Source: Desulfomicrobiaceae bacterium (GTDB lineage Bacteria > Desulfobacterota > Desulfovibrionia > Desulfovibrionales > Desulfomicrobiaceae). Taken from it: a stretch of 21,829 nucleotides of DNA. A model generated the notes under the pieces. It did no database searches. It saw nothing but the letters and a program-made list of their open reading frames with translations, and was not told the DNA's origin. Location: NCBI GenBank assembly GCA_003530935.1, contig DPEO01000091.1, forward strand, positions 26,439 to 48,267, in the 5' to 3' direction. Every line of letters begins with the position of its first letter. The first letter of the stretch is position 1. Below, piece after piece: positions 1 to 7,662 of this stretch. Position numbers and translations under genes: made by a program.

Positions 1-860
1 TGTCCGGTCTCGAATTGGTCCGTGCGTTCCATGCGCCAGGGGCGAGGAAGACCGATGCTCTTGGCTGCGGCATGCCAGGCCTCTTCCAGGCGGCAGAGCT
101 CCGGGTAACGCAGCCGGCGCGCGGCCTCGAGGATGCGCGCCATGGCGTCCTTGGGGGAGAGCTGACCGGCGGTTTCGATCTCCAGGCAAGAGACGAGGTC
201 GCGGAGCGTCTGTTCGGTGCGCTGGGCGGTTTCCTGAAGCCACGAGACGAGTTGGGCAAGGCTTGTCTGCGACCAGGCATAGGCGGCCACCACCGGGGTA
301 AGGGCCGCGAGGTCGTCCGGGGGGAGCTTGGCCAAGATTGGCGCCACGGCCAGGCAGGCGTGGCCGCGGACGATCCATTGATCCCAGCTTGCCGGAAGCG
401 AGAGCCAGGCCGTCAGGAGGCGGGCGGTCTTGGAGTGCGGGTGCACGGCCAAGAGGGCGAGGGCATCGTCCCACGCCACGCCGAGGGAGCTTGCTCTCCG
501 GGCTGCGGTCACCAGACGGGCTTCGGTGCGCGGCTTGTGGAAATTGGCGGCGAGGTGGTGCTCAAGGCGTTTCTGCGGGGAAAGCGGCCCGATATCCAGG
601 CAGAGGACCGGGGCGGTGTCGTGCGCCGCACGCAGGCGGCCCAAGCCGTCCACGAGCAGCACGGGTTCTTGGGAGGCGTCCACGAGGATGGGCGAGAGGA
701 CGCCCGAGCGCGCCAGCGAGGCGGCAAGTTCGGGGCTGGGCGCCTCGGACCATACGAGCCACGGGCCTGTGGCGTCGATGTGCTGGGGAGAACACCAAAA
801 AAGCCGAGGAGTTTGTGGATGCTGCGGATAACTCTCTGGAAAAAAAGCCTGTCTTGACAA
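1..860 (-). CDS. ParB-like protein, N-terminal part (runs off left edge)
   Basis: The minus strand is open from about position 917 to base 1 with real-protein character. I read 286 codons from a TTG start at 860-858. A strong SD-like GAGAGGGGG lies 8 bases upstream of that TTG. An in-frame ATG at 917-915 is an alternative start with a poorer SD. Residues about 30-70 read as a ParB/sulfiredoxin-type N-terminal domain: a helix (ELAASLARSGVLSPILVD) is followed by VDGLGRLRAAH, which matches the ParB box II pattern (GxRRxRAA-like). After this come helical segments, as in the ParB DNA-binding region, but I do not recognise a clean helix-turn-helix. No parA is visible, so a role in chromosome segregation is not shown; it could equally be a ParB-family regulator or nuclease. 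The C-terminus is outside the window. It is divergent from the EF-G-like gene. Confidence 0.7.
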   Translation of the reverse strand, partial: MSRQAFFPESYPQHPQTPRLFWCSPQHIDATGPWLVWSEAPSPELAASLARSGVLSPILVDASQEPVLLVDGLGRLRAAHDTAPVLCLDIGPLSPQKRLEHHLAANFHKPRTEARLVTAARRASSLGVAWDDALALLAVHPHSKTARLLTAWLSLPASWDQWIVRGHACLAVAPILAKLPPDDLAALTPVVAAYAWSQTSLAQLVSWLQETAQRTEQTLRDLVSCLEIETAGQLSPKDAMARILEAARRLRYPELCRLEEAWHAAAKSIGLPRPWRMERTDQFETG

Positions 861-883
861 TTTCCCAACCCCCTCTCTATAGG
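854..883 (+). promoter_or_regulatory. Sigma70-like promoter for the EF-G-like gene
   Basis: A perfect TTGACA at 854-859 is followed after 18 bases by TATAGG at 878-883. The CTATAG core is palindromic, so a minus-strand -10 (TATAGA) could share it, although no good minus-strand -35 is seen. Transcription from here would give a leader of about 180 bases before the ATG at 1071. The site overlaps the proposed TTG start of the divergent ParB-like gene. Confidence 0.5.
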
Positions 884-997
884 GCCAAAATCTTGAAAAA
901 ATTGAATGCCTCTGCATGGCGTCTCTGCCGGGCCACGCAGGCGGCCTTGATGCTTGGAACAATCACGGCAGGAAGGCAAGTCTTGGCGAGCAGGCAC

Positions 998-1046
998 GCA
1001 GCCGGCAGGCTGCTCCCAGATACCCGATTTTCTGGCGCACGCGCCA
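998..1046 (+). promoter_or_regulatory. Structured 5' leader of the EF-G-like gene
   Basis: Two perfect short inverted repeats lie between the predicted promoter and the ATG at 1071. GCAGCC/GGCTGC occupies 998-1003 and 1008-1013 with a 4-base loop. TGGCGC-AC-GCGCCA occupies 1033-1046. A weaker CCAGA/TCTGG pair could span 1016-1034. They could be RNA hairpins or a protein-binding dyad. No riboswitch class is recognised, and GC-rich DNA gives such hairpins by chance. Confidence 0.3.
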
Positions 1047-1070
1047 AATCTATGTGGAAAGGGGGCCCGT

Positions 1071-3131
1071 ATGCAGGATCGATTGGAGAAACAACGGACG
1101 TATGCCCTGATTGGACATGGCGGCACCGGGAAGACATCGCTGGCGGAGCTCATGCTGGTGGCTTCCGGGACCTTGTCGCGTCAGGGCAAGATTGAAGAAG
1201 GCACCACGGCCTTGGACTACGAACCCGAAGAGATCAAACGCCGCGGCAGTATCCAGCCGGGGTTTGCTCATTTCACGTGGAAGGGGGCGGATCACTTTCT
1301 CGTGGATACGCCGGGAGATACCAATTTCATCGGGGATCTGCCGTATCTGCTCACCGCTGTGGACGGCGTCGTGCTGGTGGTGGACGCCCTGGATGGGGTC
1401 AAGCCCCTTACCAAAAAGATTTGGGGCGAGGCGCGTAAGCTCAATCTGCCCGCCTTGGTGTTCGTGAACAAGATGGACCGGGAGCGGGCGGATTTTGCCA
1501 TGGCCATGGGCGGGCTCTCCTCGGTGCTTGGGGTGCGGGCCGTGCCGCTCTTTCTGCCCATCGGCAGCGAGGCGGATTTCCGCGGCGTGGTGGACGTGCT
1601 TGGGGACAGCGCCTGGTTTTTCGGTGAAGACGGGACGCTGACCGCAGGGCCGGTGCCGGCGGAGATGCAGGACGAGGTACAGGCGGCGCGGGAAGTGGCG
1701 GTGGAGAACATCGCCGAGACCAGCGAGGAGCTCATGGAGCGCTATCTGGACGCGGGCGAGCTTTCCGCCGAGGACCTGGAGGCGGGGCTGCGCCAGGGCG
1801 TTCAGGAACAGTCCTTGGTCCCGGTGGTGCCTGGGGCGGCCTTGGCGGCCAAGGGCGGAGCGTTGCTTTTGGACGCCATCGCCCGGTTTTTGCCCTCACC
1901 CCTGGCGCGGGCCCCGTGGCAGGGCAAGGACGGCGCCACGCGAGCCTCCAGCCCGGAGGAGCCCTTGGCGGCCTTTGTGTGCAAGACCCTTTCGGATCCT
2001 TTTACCGGCCAGCTTTCCATCCTGCGCGTGCTCTCCGGGGTCCTGACTCCGGACATGCAGGTTATGAACGCCACCAAGGAAGACAAGGAAAAAATCGGCG
2101 GCCTTCTGTACTTGGAAGGGAAAAAGCAGGTCCCGTGCAAGGAGCCGGTGGGGCCGGGGGCCATCGTCGCCGTGGCCAAGCTCAAGAACACGTCCACTGG
2201 AGACACCTTGTGTGCGGACAAGGCGCCGTTTGTGCTCGTCCCGCCCAAGCTCACCCCGCCCATCATCAGCTACGCCCTGGCGGCGCAGGAAAAGGGCGAC
2301 GAGGACAAGGTGTTCGCCGCGGTGCAGAAGCTCTTGGACGAAGACATCTGTCTGCACTTGGTGCGGAACGAAGACACCGGGGACATGCTCTTGTCCGGCA
2401 TGGGACAGCTGCACATCGAACTGGCGGTGGAAAAGGCCAAGCGCCGGTACAAGGCCAACATCCTGCTGCAGACGCCCAAGATCCCGTACCGGGAGACCAT
2501 CAAGGGCAAGGCCCAGGTGCAGGGGCGGCACAAAAAGCAGTCCGGTGGCCGCGGTCAGTTCGGAGACTGCTGGATCCGTATGGAGCCGCTGCCTCGGGGC
2601 GCGGGCTACGAGTTCGTGGACGAGGTCGTGGGCGGCGCTATCCCCCGCAACTACATCCCGGCGGTGGACAAGGGCATTCAGGAGGCCGCAGCCCGAGGCT
2701 TTTTGGCGGGGTATCCGGTCATCGACTTCAAGGTGACCCTGTACGATGGTTCGTACCACTCCGTGGACTCTTCGGAAATGGCCTTCAAGATCGCGGGCTC
2801 GCTGGCCTTCAAAAAGGCCATGGAGCAGTGCAGTCCCATTTTGCTGGAGCCGGTCATGCTGGTGAGCGTGTTCATCCCGGATGAGTACATGGGCGATATC
2901 ATCGGCGACCTTTCCAGCCGGCGCGGCCGGGTGCTTGGGTCCGATTCCAGCGGCGGCGTCACCGAGGTGCGGGCCCATGTGCCCATGGCGGAGATGATGC
3001 AGTACGCCCAGACCTTGCGTTCCATGACCGGCGGCCAGGGGACCTTTACCATGGAGTTCGACCACTACGAGGAATGCCCGCCGCAGATTGCGGAAACCGT
3101 CATCGCTGAATCCAAGCGCCCCGAGGCCTAG
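1071..3131 (+). CDS. Elongation factor G-like GTPase (EF-G paralogue)
   Basis: A 686-residue protein of the translational GTPase family, with the full EF-G domain order. The G domain comes first: P-loop GHGGTGKT at residues 15-22, DTPGD at 79-83, NKMD at 133-136. Domain II begins near EEPLAAFVCKT, domain III carries GMGQLHIELAVEK, and domains IV-V include KIPYRETI and the MGDIIGDLSSRRGRVLG segment. The start is ATG 1071, supported by GGAAAGGGGG five bases upstream; upstream in-frame starts have no family similarity. The P-loop is not the canonical AHxDAGKT, and Asp83 sits where classical EF-G has the catalytic His. This fits the EF-G2-type bacterial subfamily, whose cellular role is poorly defined, rather than the main str-operon fusA. 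No rpsL, rpsG or tuf genes are adjacent. It probably acts on the ribosome, but translocase activity cannot be inferred. Confidence 0.9.
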   Translation: MQDRLEKQRTYALIGHGGTGKTSLAELMLVASGTLSRQGKIEEGTTALDYEPEEIKRRGSIQPGFAHFTWKGADHFLVDTPGDTNFIGDLPYLLTAVDGVVLVVDALDGVKPLTKKIWGEARKLNLPALVFVNKMDRERADFAMAMGGLSSVLGVRAVPLFLPIGSEADFRGVVDVLGDSAWFFGEDGTLTAGPVPAEMQDEVQAAREVAVENIAETSEELMERYLDAGELSAEDLEAGLRQGVQEQSLVPVVPGAALAAKGGALLLDAIARFLPSPLARAPWQGKDGATRASSPEEPLAAFVCKTLSDPFTGQLSILRVLSGVLTPDMQVMNATKEDKEKIGGLLYLEGKKQVPCKEPVGPGAIVAVAKLKNTSTGDTLCADKAPFVLVPPKLTPPIISYALAAQEKGDEDKVFAAVQKLLDEDICLHLVRNEDTGDMLLSGMGQLHIELAVEKAKRRYKANILLQTPKIPYRETIKGKAQVQGRHKKQSGGRGQFGDCWIRMEPLPRGAGYEFVDEVVGGAIPRNYIPAVDKGIQEAAARGFLAGYPVIDFKVTLYDGSYHSVDSSEMAFKIAGSLAFKKAMEQCSPILLEPVMLVSVFIPDEYMGDIIGDLSSRRGRVLGSDSSGGVTEVRAHVPMAEMMQYAQTLRSMTGGQGTFTMEFDHYEECPPQIAETVIAESKRPEA

Positions 3132-3159
3132 AGTTCGGCCCGGGCGCAAGGCGTATCTG

Positions 3160-3200
3160 CAAGCAACAGGTCGCTGCCACGGCCTGTTGCTTGTTTTTTT
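3160..3200 (+). terminator. Rho-independent terminator after the EF-G-like gene
   Basis: An 11-bp perfect stem (3160-3170 with 3183-3193, core AAGCAACAGG/CCTGTTGCTT) with a 12-base loop is followed directly by seven T residues (3194-3200). It lies 28 bases after the TAG stop and separates the EF-G-like gene from the RNase J gene, which therefore needs its own promoter downstream. Only a weak candidate -10 (TATACG, 3226-3231) is visible there. Confidence 0.85.
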
Positions 3201-3252
3201 GCCCCTCGTACCGTACAAGCACGCATATACGCTTATCGCAAAGGAAGGACTC

Positions 3253-4908
3253 ATGGCTGCATCTTCGGTGACCATCACGCCCCTGGGAGGGTTTGGCGAA
3301 ATCGGCATGAACTGTCTGGCGTTGGAAACGCCACAGAGCATGCTCGTGGTGGATTGCGGGCTCATGTTTCCGGATGCCGTGCTCTACGGGGTGGACGTGG
3401 TCATTCCGCGTCTGGACTTTATTTTCGAGCGCCGCCACAAGCTGGCCGGTATTGTCCTCACCCACGGTCATGAAGACCACATCGGCGCTTTGCCGTGGCT
3501 GCTCCCTGGGCTTTCCCGGCCGCCGGTGTATGGCTCTGAGTTCACCTTGCGTCTGGTGCTCAAGAAGCTCCAGGAGCGGGGCCAAGAGCAGCTTTGGGAC
3601 CCACGGCCGGTGCGCGCCGGAGATCGCGTGGAGATAGGCGACGTTGCATGCACGTTCATCGCCGTATGCCATTCCATCGTGGAAGGTTTTGGCCTGGGCC
3701 TGGAGACTCCGGCCGGCCGCATGATCCACACCGGGGATTTCAAGCTCGACCCCACGCCGCTCGGCGGTCATGCCACGGACCTGGAGGCCTTTGCCCGCTT
3801 TGCCCAGCCCGGGGTGCAGCTCCTTTTGGCCGACTCCACCAATGTGGAGCGCGAGGGGCACTCCCTGTCCGAGCGCGAAATCCAGGCGACCCTCGATGAG
3901 GTCATCCGCCAGGCCCCCGGCCGGGTGCTGGTGACCCTTTTCTCCAGTCATATCCAACGCATTCAAGAAATTCTCGACATCGCCGCAGCCCAAGGCCGCA
4001 CCGTGGCATTTACGGGCCGCAGCCTGTCCATCAATATGGAGATCGCCCGGGATTTGGGGCTGCTCCGCATGGATCCGGGGCGGTGCCATCCATTGGAGCT
4101 TTTGCCGGCGAGCGCCCGGGACCGGGCCATCATCCTGCTTACCGGCTCCCAGGGCGAGCCCCTTTCCGCCTTGAGCCGCGTGGCTCGGGGGGAGCACCGG
4201 CAGCTTGCCATCGAGCCCGGGGATCTGGTGATCCTCTCCTCGAGCTTCATCCCCGGCAACACCCGGGCCATCACGCGGGTCATCAACGATCTCTACCGCC
4301 TCGGCGCCACGGTGCTGCACGAAAAAATCCAGGCCATCCACGCCTCGGGTCACGCCCACCGCGAGGAGCTGGCCACCATGATCCGTACGGTACAGCCCAA
4401 GTTTTTCGTCCCCCTGCACGGCGAATACCGGCATCTGGTCAAGCACGCCCAGCTGGCGGTGGAATGCGGTGTTGCGCCGGAACGGGCCTTGGTGCTCGAA
4501 GACGGCCACCCGGTGACCTTGATGGCGGATGGCCGCATCCGTTTGGAAGATCAGGTGTCGGCGGATTCGGTGCTCGTGGACGGCAAGGGCGTCGGCGACG
4601 TGGGCCAGAGCGTGCTCAAGGAGCGGCAGATCTTGGCGGGCGAAGGCATGGTGGTGGCGCTTTTGGTCCAGGACGAGTACGGCACCGTGGTCTTTGGCCC
4701 GAGCCTGCAGTCCAAGGGCTTTATTTTCGAGCAGCAATTTGCCCATCTCCTCCAGGACGCCCAATGCCTCATCCTCGACATCGTGGAGTCGGATCCCCGC
4801 CAGGACGCCCGCAAGATGGAAGACCGCATCCGCCAATCCCTGCGACGTTTTTTCCGCAACGTCTTGGATCGCGACCCCATTGTCGTGCCCATCGTGGTGC
4901 GGGTATAG
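3253..4908 (+). CDS. rnj: Ribonuclease J
   Basis: A 551-residue metallo-beta-lactamase/beta-CASP ribonuclease, the usual RNase J length. The zinc-binding motif HGHEDH is at residues 71-76. Other ligand-type residues follow in CHSIVE and HTGDFKLD, then ADSTN. The beta-CASP insert contains SSHIQRIQEI and TGSQGEP, and HASGHAHREE plus VPLHGEYRHL lie toward the C-terminus. The RNase J-specific C-terminal domain closes the protein. The start is ATG 3253, with AAGGAAGGA three bases upstream; the frame is open further upstream, but that part overlaps the terminator and has no similarity. RNase J degrades and matures RNA with 5'-exonuclease and endonuclease activity in the cytoplasm. Confidence 0.95.
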   Translation: MAASSVTITPLGGFGEIGMNCLALETPQSMLVVDCGLMFPDAVLYGVDVVIPRLDFIFERRHKLAGIVLTHGHEDHIGALPWLLPGLSRPPVYGSEFTLRLVLKKLQERGQEQLWDPRPVRAGDRVEIGDVACTFIAVCHSIVEGFGLGLETPAGRMIHTGDFKLDPTPLGGHATDLEAFARFAQPGVQLLLADSTNVEREGHSLSEREIQATLDEVIRQAPGRVLVTLFSSHIQRIQEILDIAAAQGRTVAFTGRSLSINMEIARDLGLLRMDPGRCHPLELLPASARDRAIILLTGSQGEPLSALSRVARGEHRQLAIEPGDLVILSSSFIPGNTRAITRVINDLYRLGATVLHEKIQAIHASGHAHREELATMIRTVQPKFFVPLHGEYRHLVKHAQLAVECGVAPERALVLEDGHPVTLMADGRIRLEDQVSADSVLVDGKGVGDVGQSVLKERQILAGEGMVVALLVQDEYGTVVFGPSLQSKGFIFEQQFAHLLQDAQCLILDIVESDPRQDARKMEDRIRQSLRRFFRNVLDRDPIVVPIVVRV

Positions 4909-4925
4909 CGCGCGGCGCGCAGGTT

Positions 4926-4975
4926 CCAAGCAAACACCCCCCGAAGCCGTATGGTTTCGAGGGGTGTTTGCTTGG
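4926..4975. terminator. Long inverted repeat between convergent genes
   Basis: Perfect 15-base arms (4926-4940 CCAAGCAAACACCCC and 4961-4975) enclose a 20-base centre in which CGAA/TTCG can also pair. It lies between the RNase J stop and the convergent TolC stop. Neither strand has a T-tract after the stem, so it is not a classical intrinsic terminator. It may act as a transcript 3'-end stabiliser or a factor-assisted bidirectional terminator. Confidence 0.6.
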
Positions 4976-4994
4976 GGGCATCGTGTGGAGTGGA

Positions 4995-6353
4995 TTAGTC
5001 TTCCGCCACGGGAAAGGAATAGATCTCGTTGACGTTGAGCACCCCCACGGACCGCAGCAGGGCGAATTGGGCCTGAAGGTACTCGGCCCGGGCACGGGCG
5101 AGCGAGAGCTCGGCGTTGACTACGCGGGTTTGGGCGTCGAGCACGTCCGTAGCCGTGCCCTCCCCGGTTTTGAAGCGCACTTCCGCCATTTCGAAGGCCT
5201 CTTGGGCCGAGGCCATGGATGCCTTGGCCACGTCCATGCGGCTGCGGGCATCCTGCATTTCCAAGAAAAACTGGGTGATCTCCGAGCGCGCCTGGGTGCG
5301 GGCCTCGTCGCGTTTGGCGATCAGGCGGTCCTTGTCATGGCGTGCCTGCTGGACTTCCTGATAGGTTTGGCCGCCGGCGAAGAGGTTCCATTGGAGCTGT
5401 ATCCCGCCGGAGACGTATTGGCGGTCCACCTCGGCCTGGGGATAGTTGTCGTAGTCGATGTTCTGATCCGTGTAGCCGAGATTGAGGCTTACCCGCGGCA
5501 AGGCGTCGGAGGCGGCGATACGCATGTCTTTGTCCGCCATCTCCGCCATGGTCTCCAGGGCGCGGACATCCGGACGCAGGGCATTGGCGCGGGCGATGCA
5601 TTCTTCGCGTGAGTAGGGGAATTCCCCCACGAAGTCCGCCAGTTCGCCGGCAAAGTGGGCGTCTTCTTCCGTGGAGCGGCCCAGGAGGCTTTGCAGTTTC
5701 ACCGTGAAGACCCGCTCCTGGTTGCGCGCCTTGGCGAGGTTTTGTTCCGCCTCGGCCAGATCCACTTGCGCCTCCAGGACCGCCAGCCACGGTTTTTCCC
5801 CCACCTGGAAAAAGGCTTGGGCGGCCTGGAGATGGCCGCGGAGCCGCTCCACCGAAGTGGCGTAGGCCCGAGCCGCGGCCCGGTACCACAGGATGTTGAC
5901 GAAGGTCTGGCGGATGTCGCTTGCCAGATCTACCTGGGTTTGGCGCAGCAGGAGTTTTTGGCGGGTGCGCTCGAGCCGCGCCTTGGCCACTTGGTTCACC
6001 AACGCGCCGCCGTAAAAGAGCGGCTGGCGCAGGTTGATGGTCCAGGTCGTGGTGTGTTGGTTGAGGTAGTCGGCGTCGCGCTCCGAGGCTTCGCTGTCGT
6101 TGTGGATACGGTTGCGGGAGTAGGAGGCGTCCACGCGGGGCAAAAGCGCGCCCCAGGCGGCCTTGAGCGCGGCCTCGGCGCGGGCCATGGCCGATTGGGC
6201 GGCCTGGATGCCCTGGTTGGCGCGCAGCCCTTCTTCCACCGCCTTTTCCATGGTGAGCGGCGCAGGGGTTTCCTCCGCCTTCAGGGGCAGGGCGCCCAGC
6301 AGCAGCGCCAGTCCGAGGCACACACTGAGGAGACTAGTTTTCCCGCATGGCAT
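4995..6353 (-). CDS. TolC-family outer membrane efflux/secretion channel
   Basis: A 452-residue protein with a clear signal peptide (MPCGKTSLLSVCLGLALLLGALPLKA, predicted cleavage after Ala26). Two long Ala/Gln/Glu-rich helical repeats follow, typical of the OEP family (for example LTMEKAVEEGLRANQGI near the N-terminus and GEGTATDVLDAQTRVV near the C-terminus). It would form the trimeric outer membrane duct of the type I secretion system encoded just upstream. The start is ATG 6353, which overlaps the hlyD-type gene by 20 bases; GGAG lies 10 bases upstream. Upstream in-frame codons read as out-of-frame HlyD sequence and are rejected. It is the last gene of the three-gene operon. Confidence 0.93.
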   Translation of the reverse strand: MPCGKTSLLSVCLGLALLLGALPLKAEETPAPLTMEKAVEEGLRANQGIQAAQSAMARAEAALKAAWGALLPRVDASYSRNRIHNDSEASERDADYLNQHTTTWTINLRQPLFYGGALVNQVAKARLERTRQKLLLRQTQVDLASDIRQTFVNILWYRAAARAYATSVERLRGHLQAAQAFFQVGEKPWLAVLEAQVDLAEAEQNLAKARNQERVFTVKLQSLLGRSTEEDAHFAGELADFVGEFPYSREECIARANALRPDVRALETMAEMADKDMRIAASDALPRVSLNLGYTDQNIDYDNYPQAEVDRQYVSGGIQLQWNLFAGGQTYQEVQQARHDKDRLIAKRDEARTQARSEITQFFLEMQDARSRMDVAKASMASAQEAFEMAEVRFKTGEGTATDVLDAQTRVVNAELSLARARAEYLQAQFALLRSVGVLNVNEIYSFPVAED

Positions 6354-7653
6354 GGCGCAGATACTCCAAGAGAGGGTCGGTGAAGTAGGCCAGGATGGTG
6401 CGCTCCTTGGTGGTGAGGAAGGCGGCCACCGGCATGCCCGGGGACAGGTAGAGGTTGTGTTTTTCCAGCTCCGCCCGGTCCACCTCCACATGCACCACGT
6501 AGGTGGGCATGTCGCCATGGGGGGTGCGGGTGAGCACCCGGTCGGCGGATACGTAGATCACTTTGCCCGGGATCATGGGCGTGGTCCGGGCCTTGAAGGC
6601 CACGAGCTGGACTTCAGCGGGCTGGCCCACGTATACGCTGGTGATGTCCTGGGTGAGGATCTTGCAGTCGAGGATCAAGGGTTCGTTTTCCGGCACGATC
6701 TCCATGAGGGTTTCCCCGGGCCGGATCACCCCTTCCACGGAGTGGACCGCCAGGTTGACCACGGTGCCGTCGATGGGCGCGGTGATGTCCAGGCGGGCCA
6801 GGGCGTCTTCCAAGGGGCGCAGGCGTTCACGCAGCTCGAGGATGCGGGCCTTGGTGTCGGTGAGTTGGGCCGTGGCTTGCTGCACGAATTCGTCTTTCGT
6901 GGTGCTGATGCGCAGCGTCAGCTCCGCGGACTTTTCCCGCAATTGTCCCAAAGCGCTCAGGATTTCTCCCCGCCGCCCCTGATGGGAAGCGAGCATGCGC
7001 TCCAGCTCCAGGATGCGGGATTTTTCGATGTAGCGACCTTCCAGAAGCGTGCGTTTGGCGTGGAGTTCTTCTTCCAGGGAGCGGATGATTGCTTCCGTGG
7101 AACGGAGCTGCTCGTTGTAGCCCTGGATTTGTTCGTTGATTTGTTCGATCTGCGCCTTGATCAGGGCGACTTGGCTCTCCAGCGTGGTGCGCCGGGTCTG
7201 GAAGAGCTTGTCTTCGGCGGTGAGGATGGCGGCCACGTCAGGGTCAGCGCTGCGGCTGGTGAGTTCTTCCGGCCAGTGCACTTCGTTGGCCAGGGCGCGT
7301 TCGGCTTCCAGCCGGGCCTCGGCCGCCAGGTGCACGTCCAACTGGCCGCGCAACAGGTCCACCGAGGCGCGGGTTTGTTCCCCCTGCAGGCGGATGAGGA
7401 CGTCGCCTTTGTGCACGCGGCTGCCGTCCTGCACGAGGATTTCTTTGACGATACCGCCTTCCAGGTGCTGGACGGCCTTGCGGTTGGTGCTCGCCCGCAC
7501 CTCGCCCGAGGCGATGACCGCGCCGGCCAGCTTGAACACCGCGGCCCAAGTGCCGAGCACGCCGAAGAAGAGGAAGATGACCACCATTCCCGCGGTGATG
7601 ATGGTCCGCGGATTGTCTGGCGTCAGGAGGTCGTTCTTTTTTTTGGAGGTCAT
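6334..7653 (-). CDS. HlyD-family type I secretion periplasmic adaptor
   Basis: A 439-residue membrane fusion protein. A short cytoplasmic tail is followed by one transmembrane helix (about residues 18-40, TIITAGMVVIFLFFGVLGTW). Next is a lipoyl half-motif (HLEGGIVKEILVQDGSRV), a long alpha-helical coiled-coil hairpin (about 110-300, rich in E, Q, L, R), the second lipoyl half (ITAPIDGTVVNLAVHSVEGV) and a C-terminal beta-barrel. This is the HlyD/PrtE architecture linking the inner membrane ABC protein to TolC. The ATG has AGGAG six bases upstream, inside the ABC gene stop (TAGGAG), so translation is likely coupled; the gap to the ABC gene is 9 bases. Confidence 0.95.
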   Translation of the reverse strand: MTSKKKNDLLTPDNPRTIITAGMVVIFLFFGVLGTWAAVFKLAGAVIASGEVRASTNRKAVQHLEGGIVKEILVQDGSRVHKGDVLIRLQGEQTRASVDLLRGQLDVHLAAEARLEAERALANEVHWPEELTSRSADPDVAAILTAEDKLFQTRRTTLESQVALIKAQIEQINEQIQGYNEQLRSTEAIIRSLEEELHAKRTLLEGRYIEKSRILELERMLASHQGRRGEILSALGQLREKSAELTLRISTTKDEFVQQATAQLTDTKARILELRERLRPLEDALARLDITAPIDGTVVNLAVHSVEGVIRPGETLMEIVPENEPLILDCKILTQDITSVYVGQPAEVQLVAFKARTTPMIPGKVIYVSADRVLTRTPHGDMPTYVVHVEVDRAELEKHNLYLSPGMPVAAFLTTKERTILAYFTDPLLEYLRHAMREN

Positions 7654-7662
7654 GAGGTGCTC

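Noticed and set aside
15..857. A 280-codon plus-strand frame at the left edge
   Set aside because: Opposite it, the minus strand reads as a coherent ParB-like protein with a strong SD. The plus-strand product shows no family features.
1896..3365. A 489-codon minus-strand frame antisense to the EF-G-like gene
   Set aside because: It has a similar GC-rich shadow composition and spans the terminator at 3160-3200.
3100..4929. A 609-codon minus-strand frame antisense to RNase J
   Set aside because: It is a shadow of the RNase J gene: no SD, low-complexity composition, no recognisable motif.
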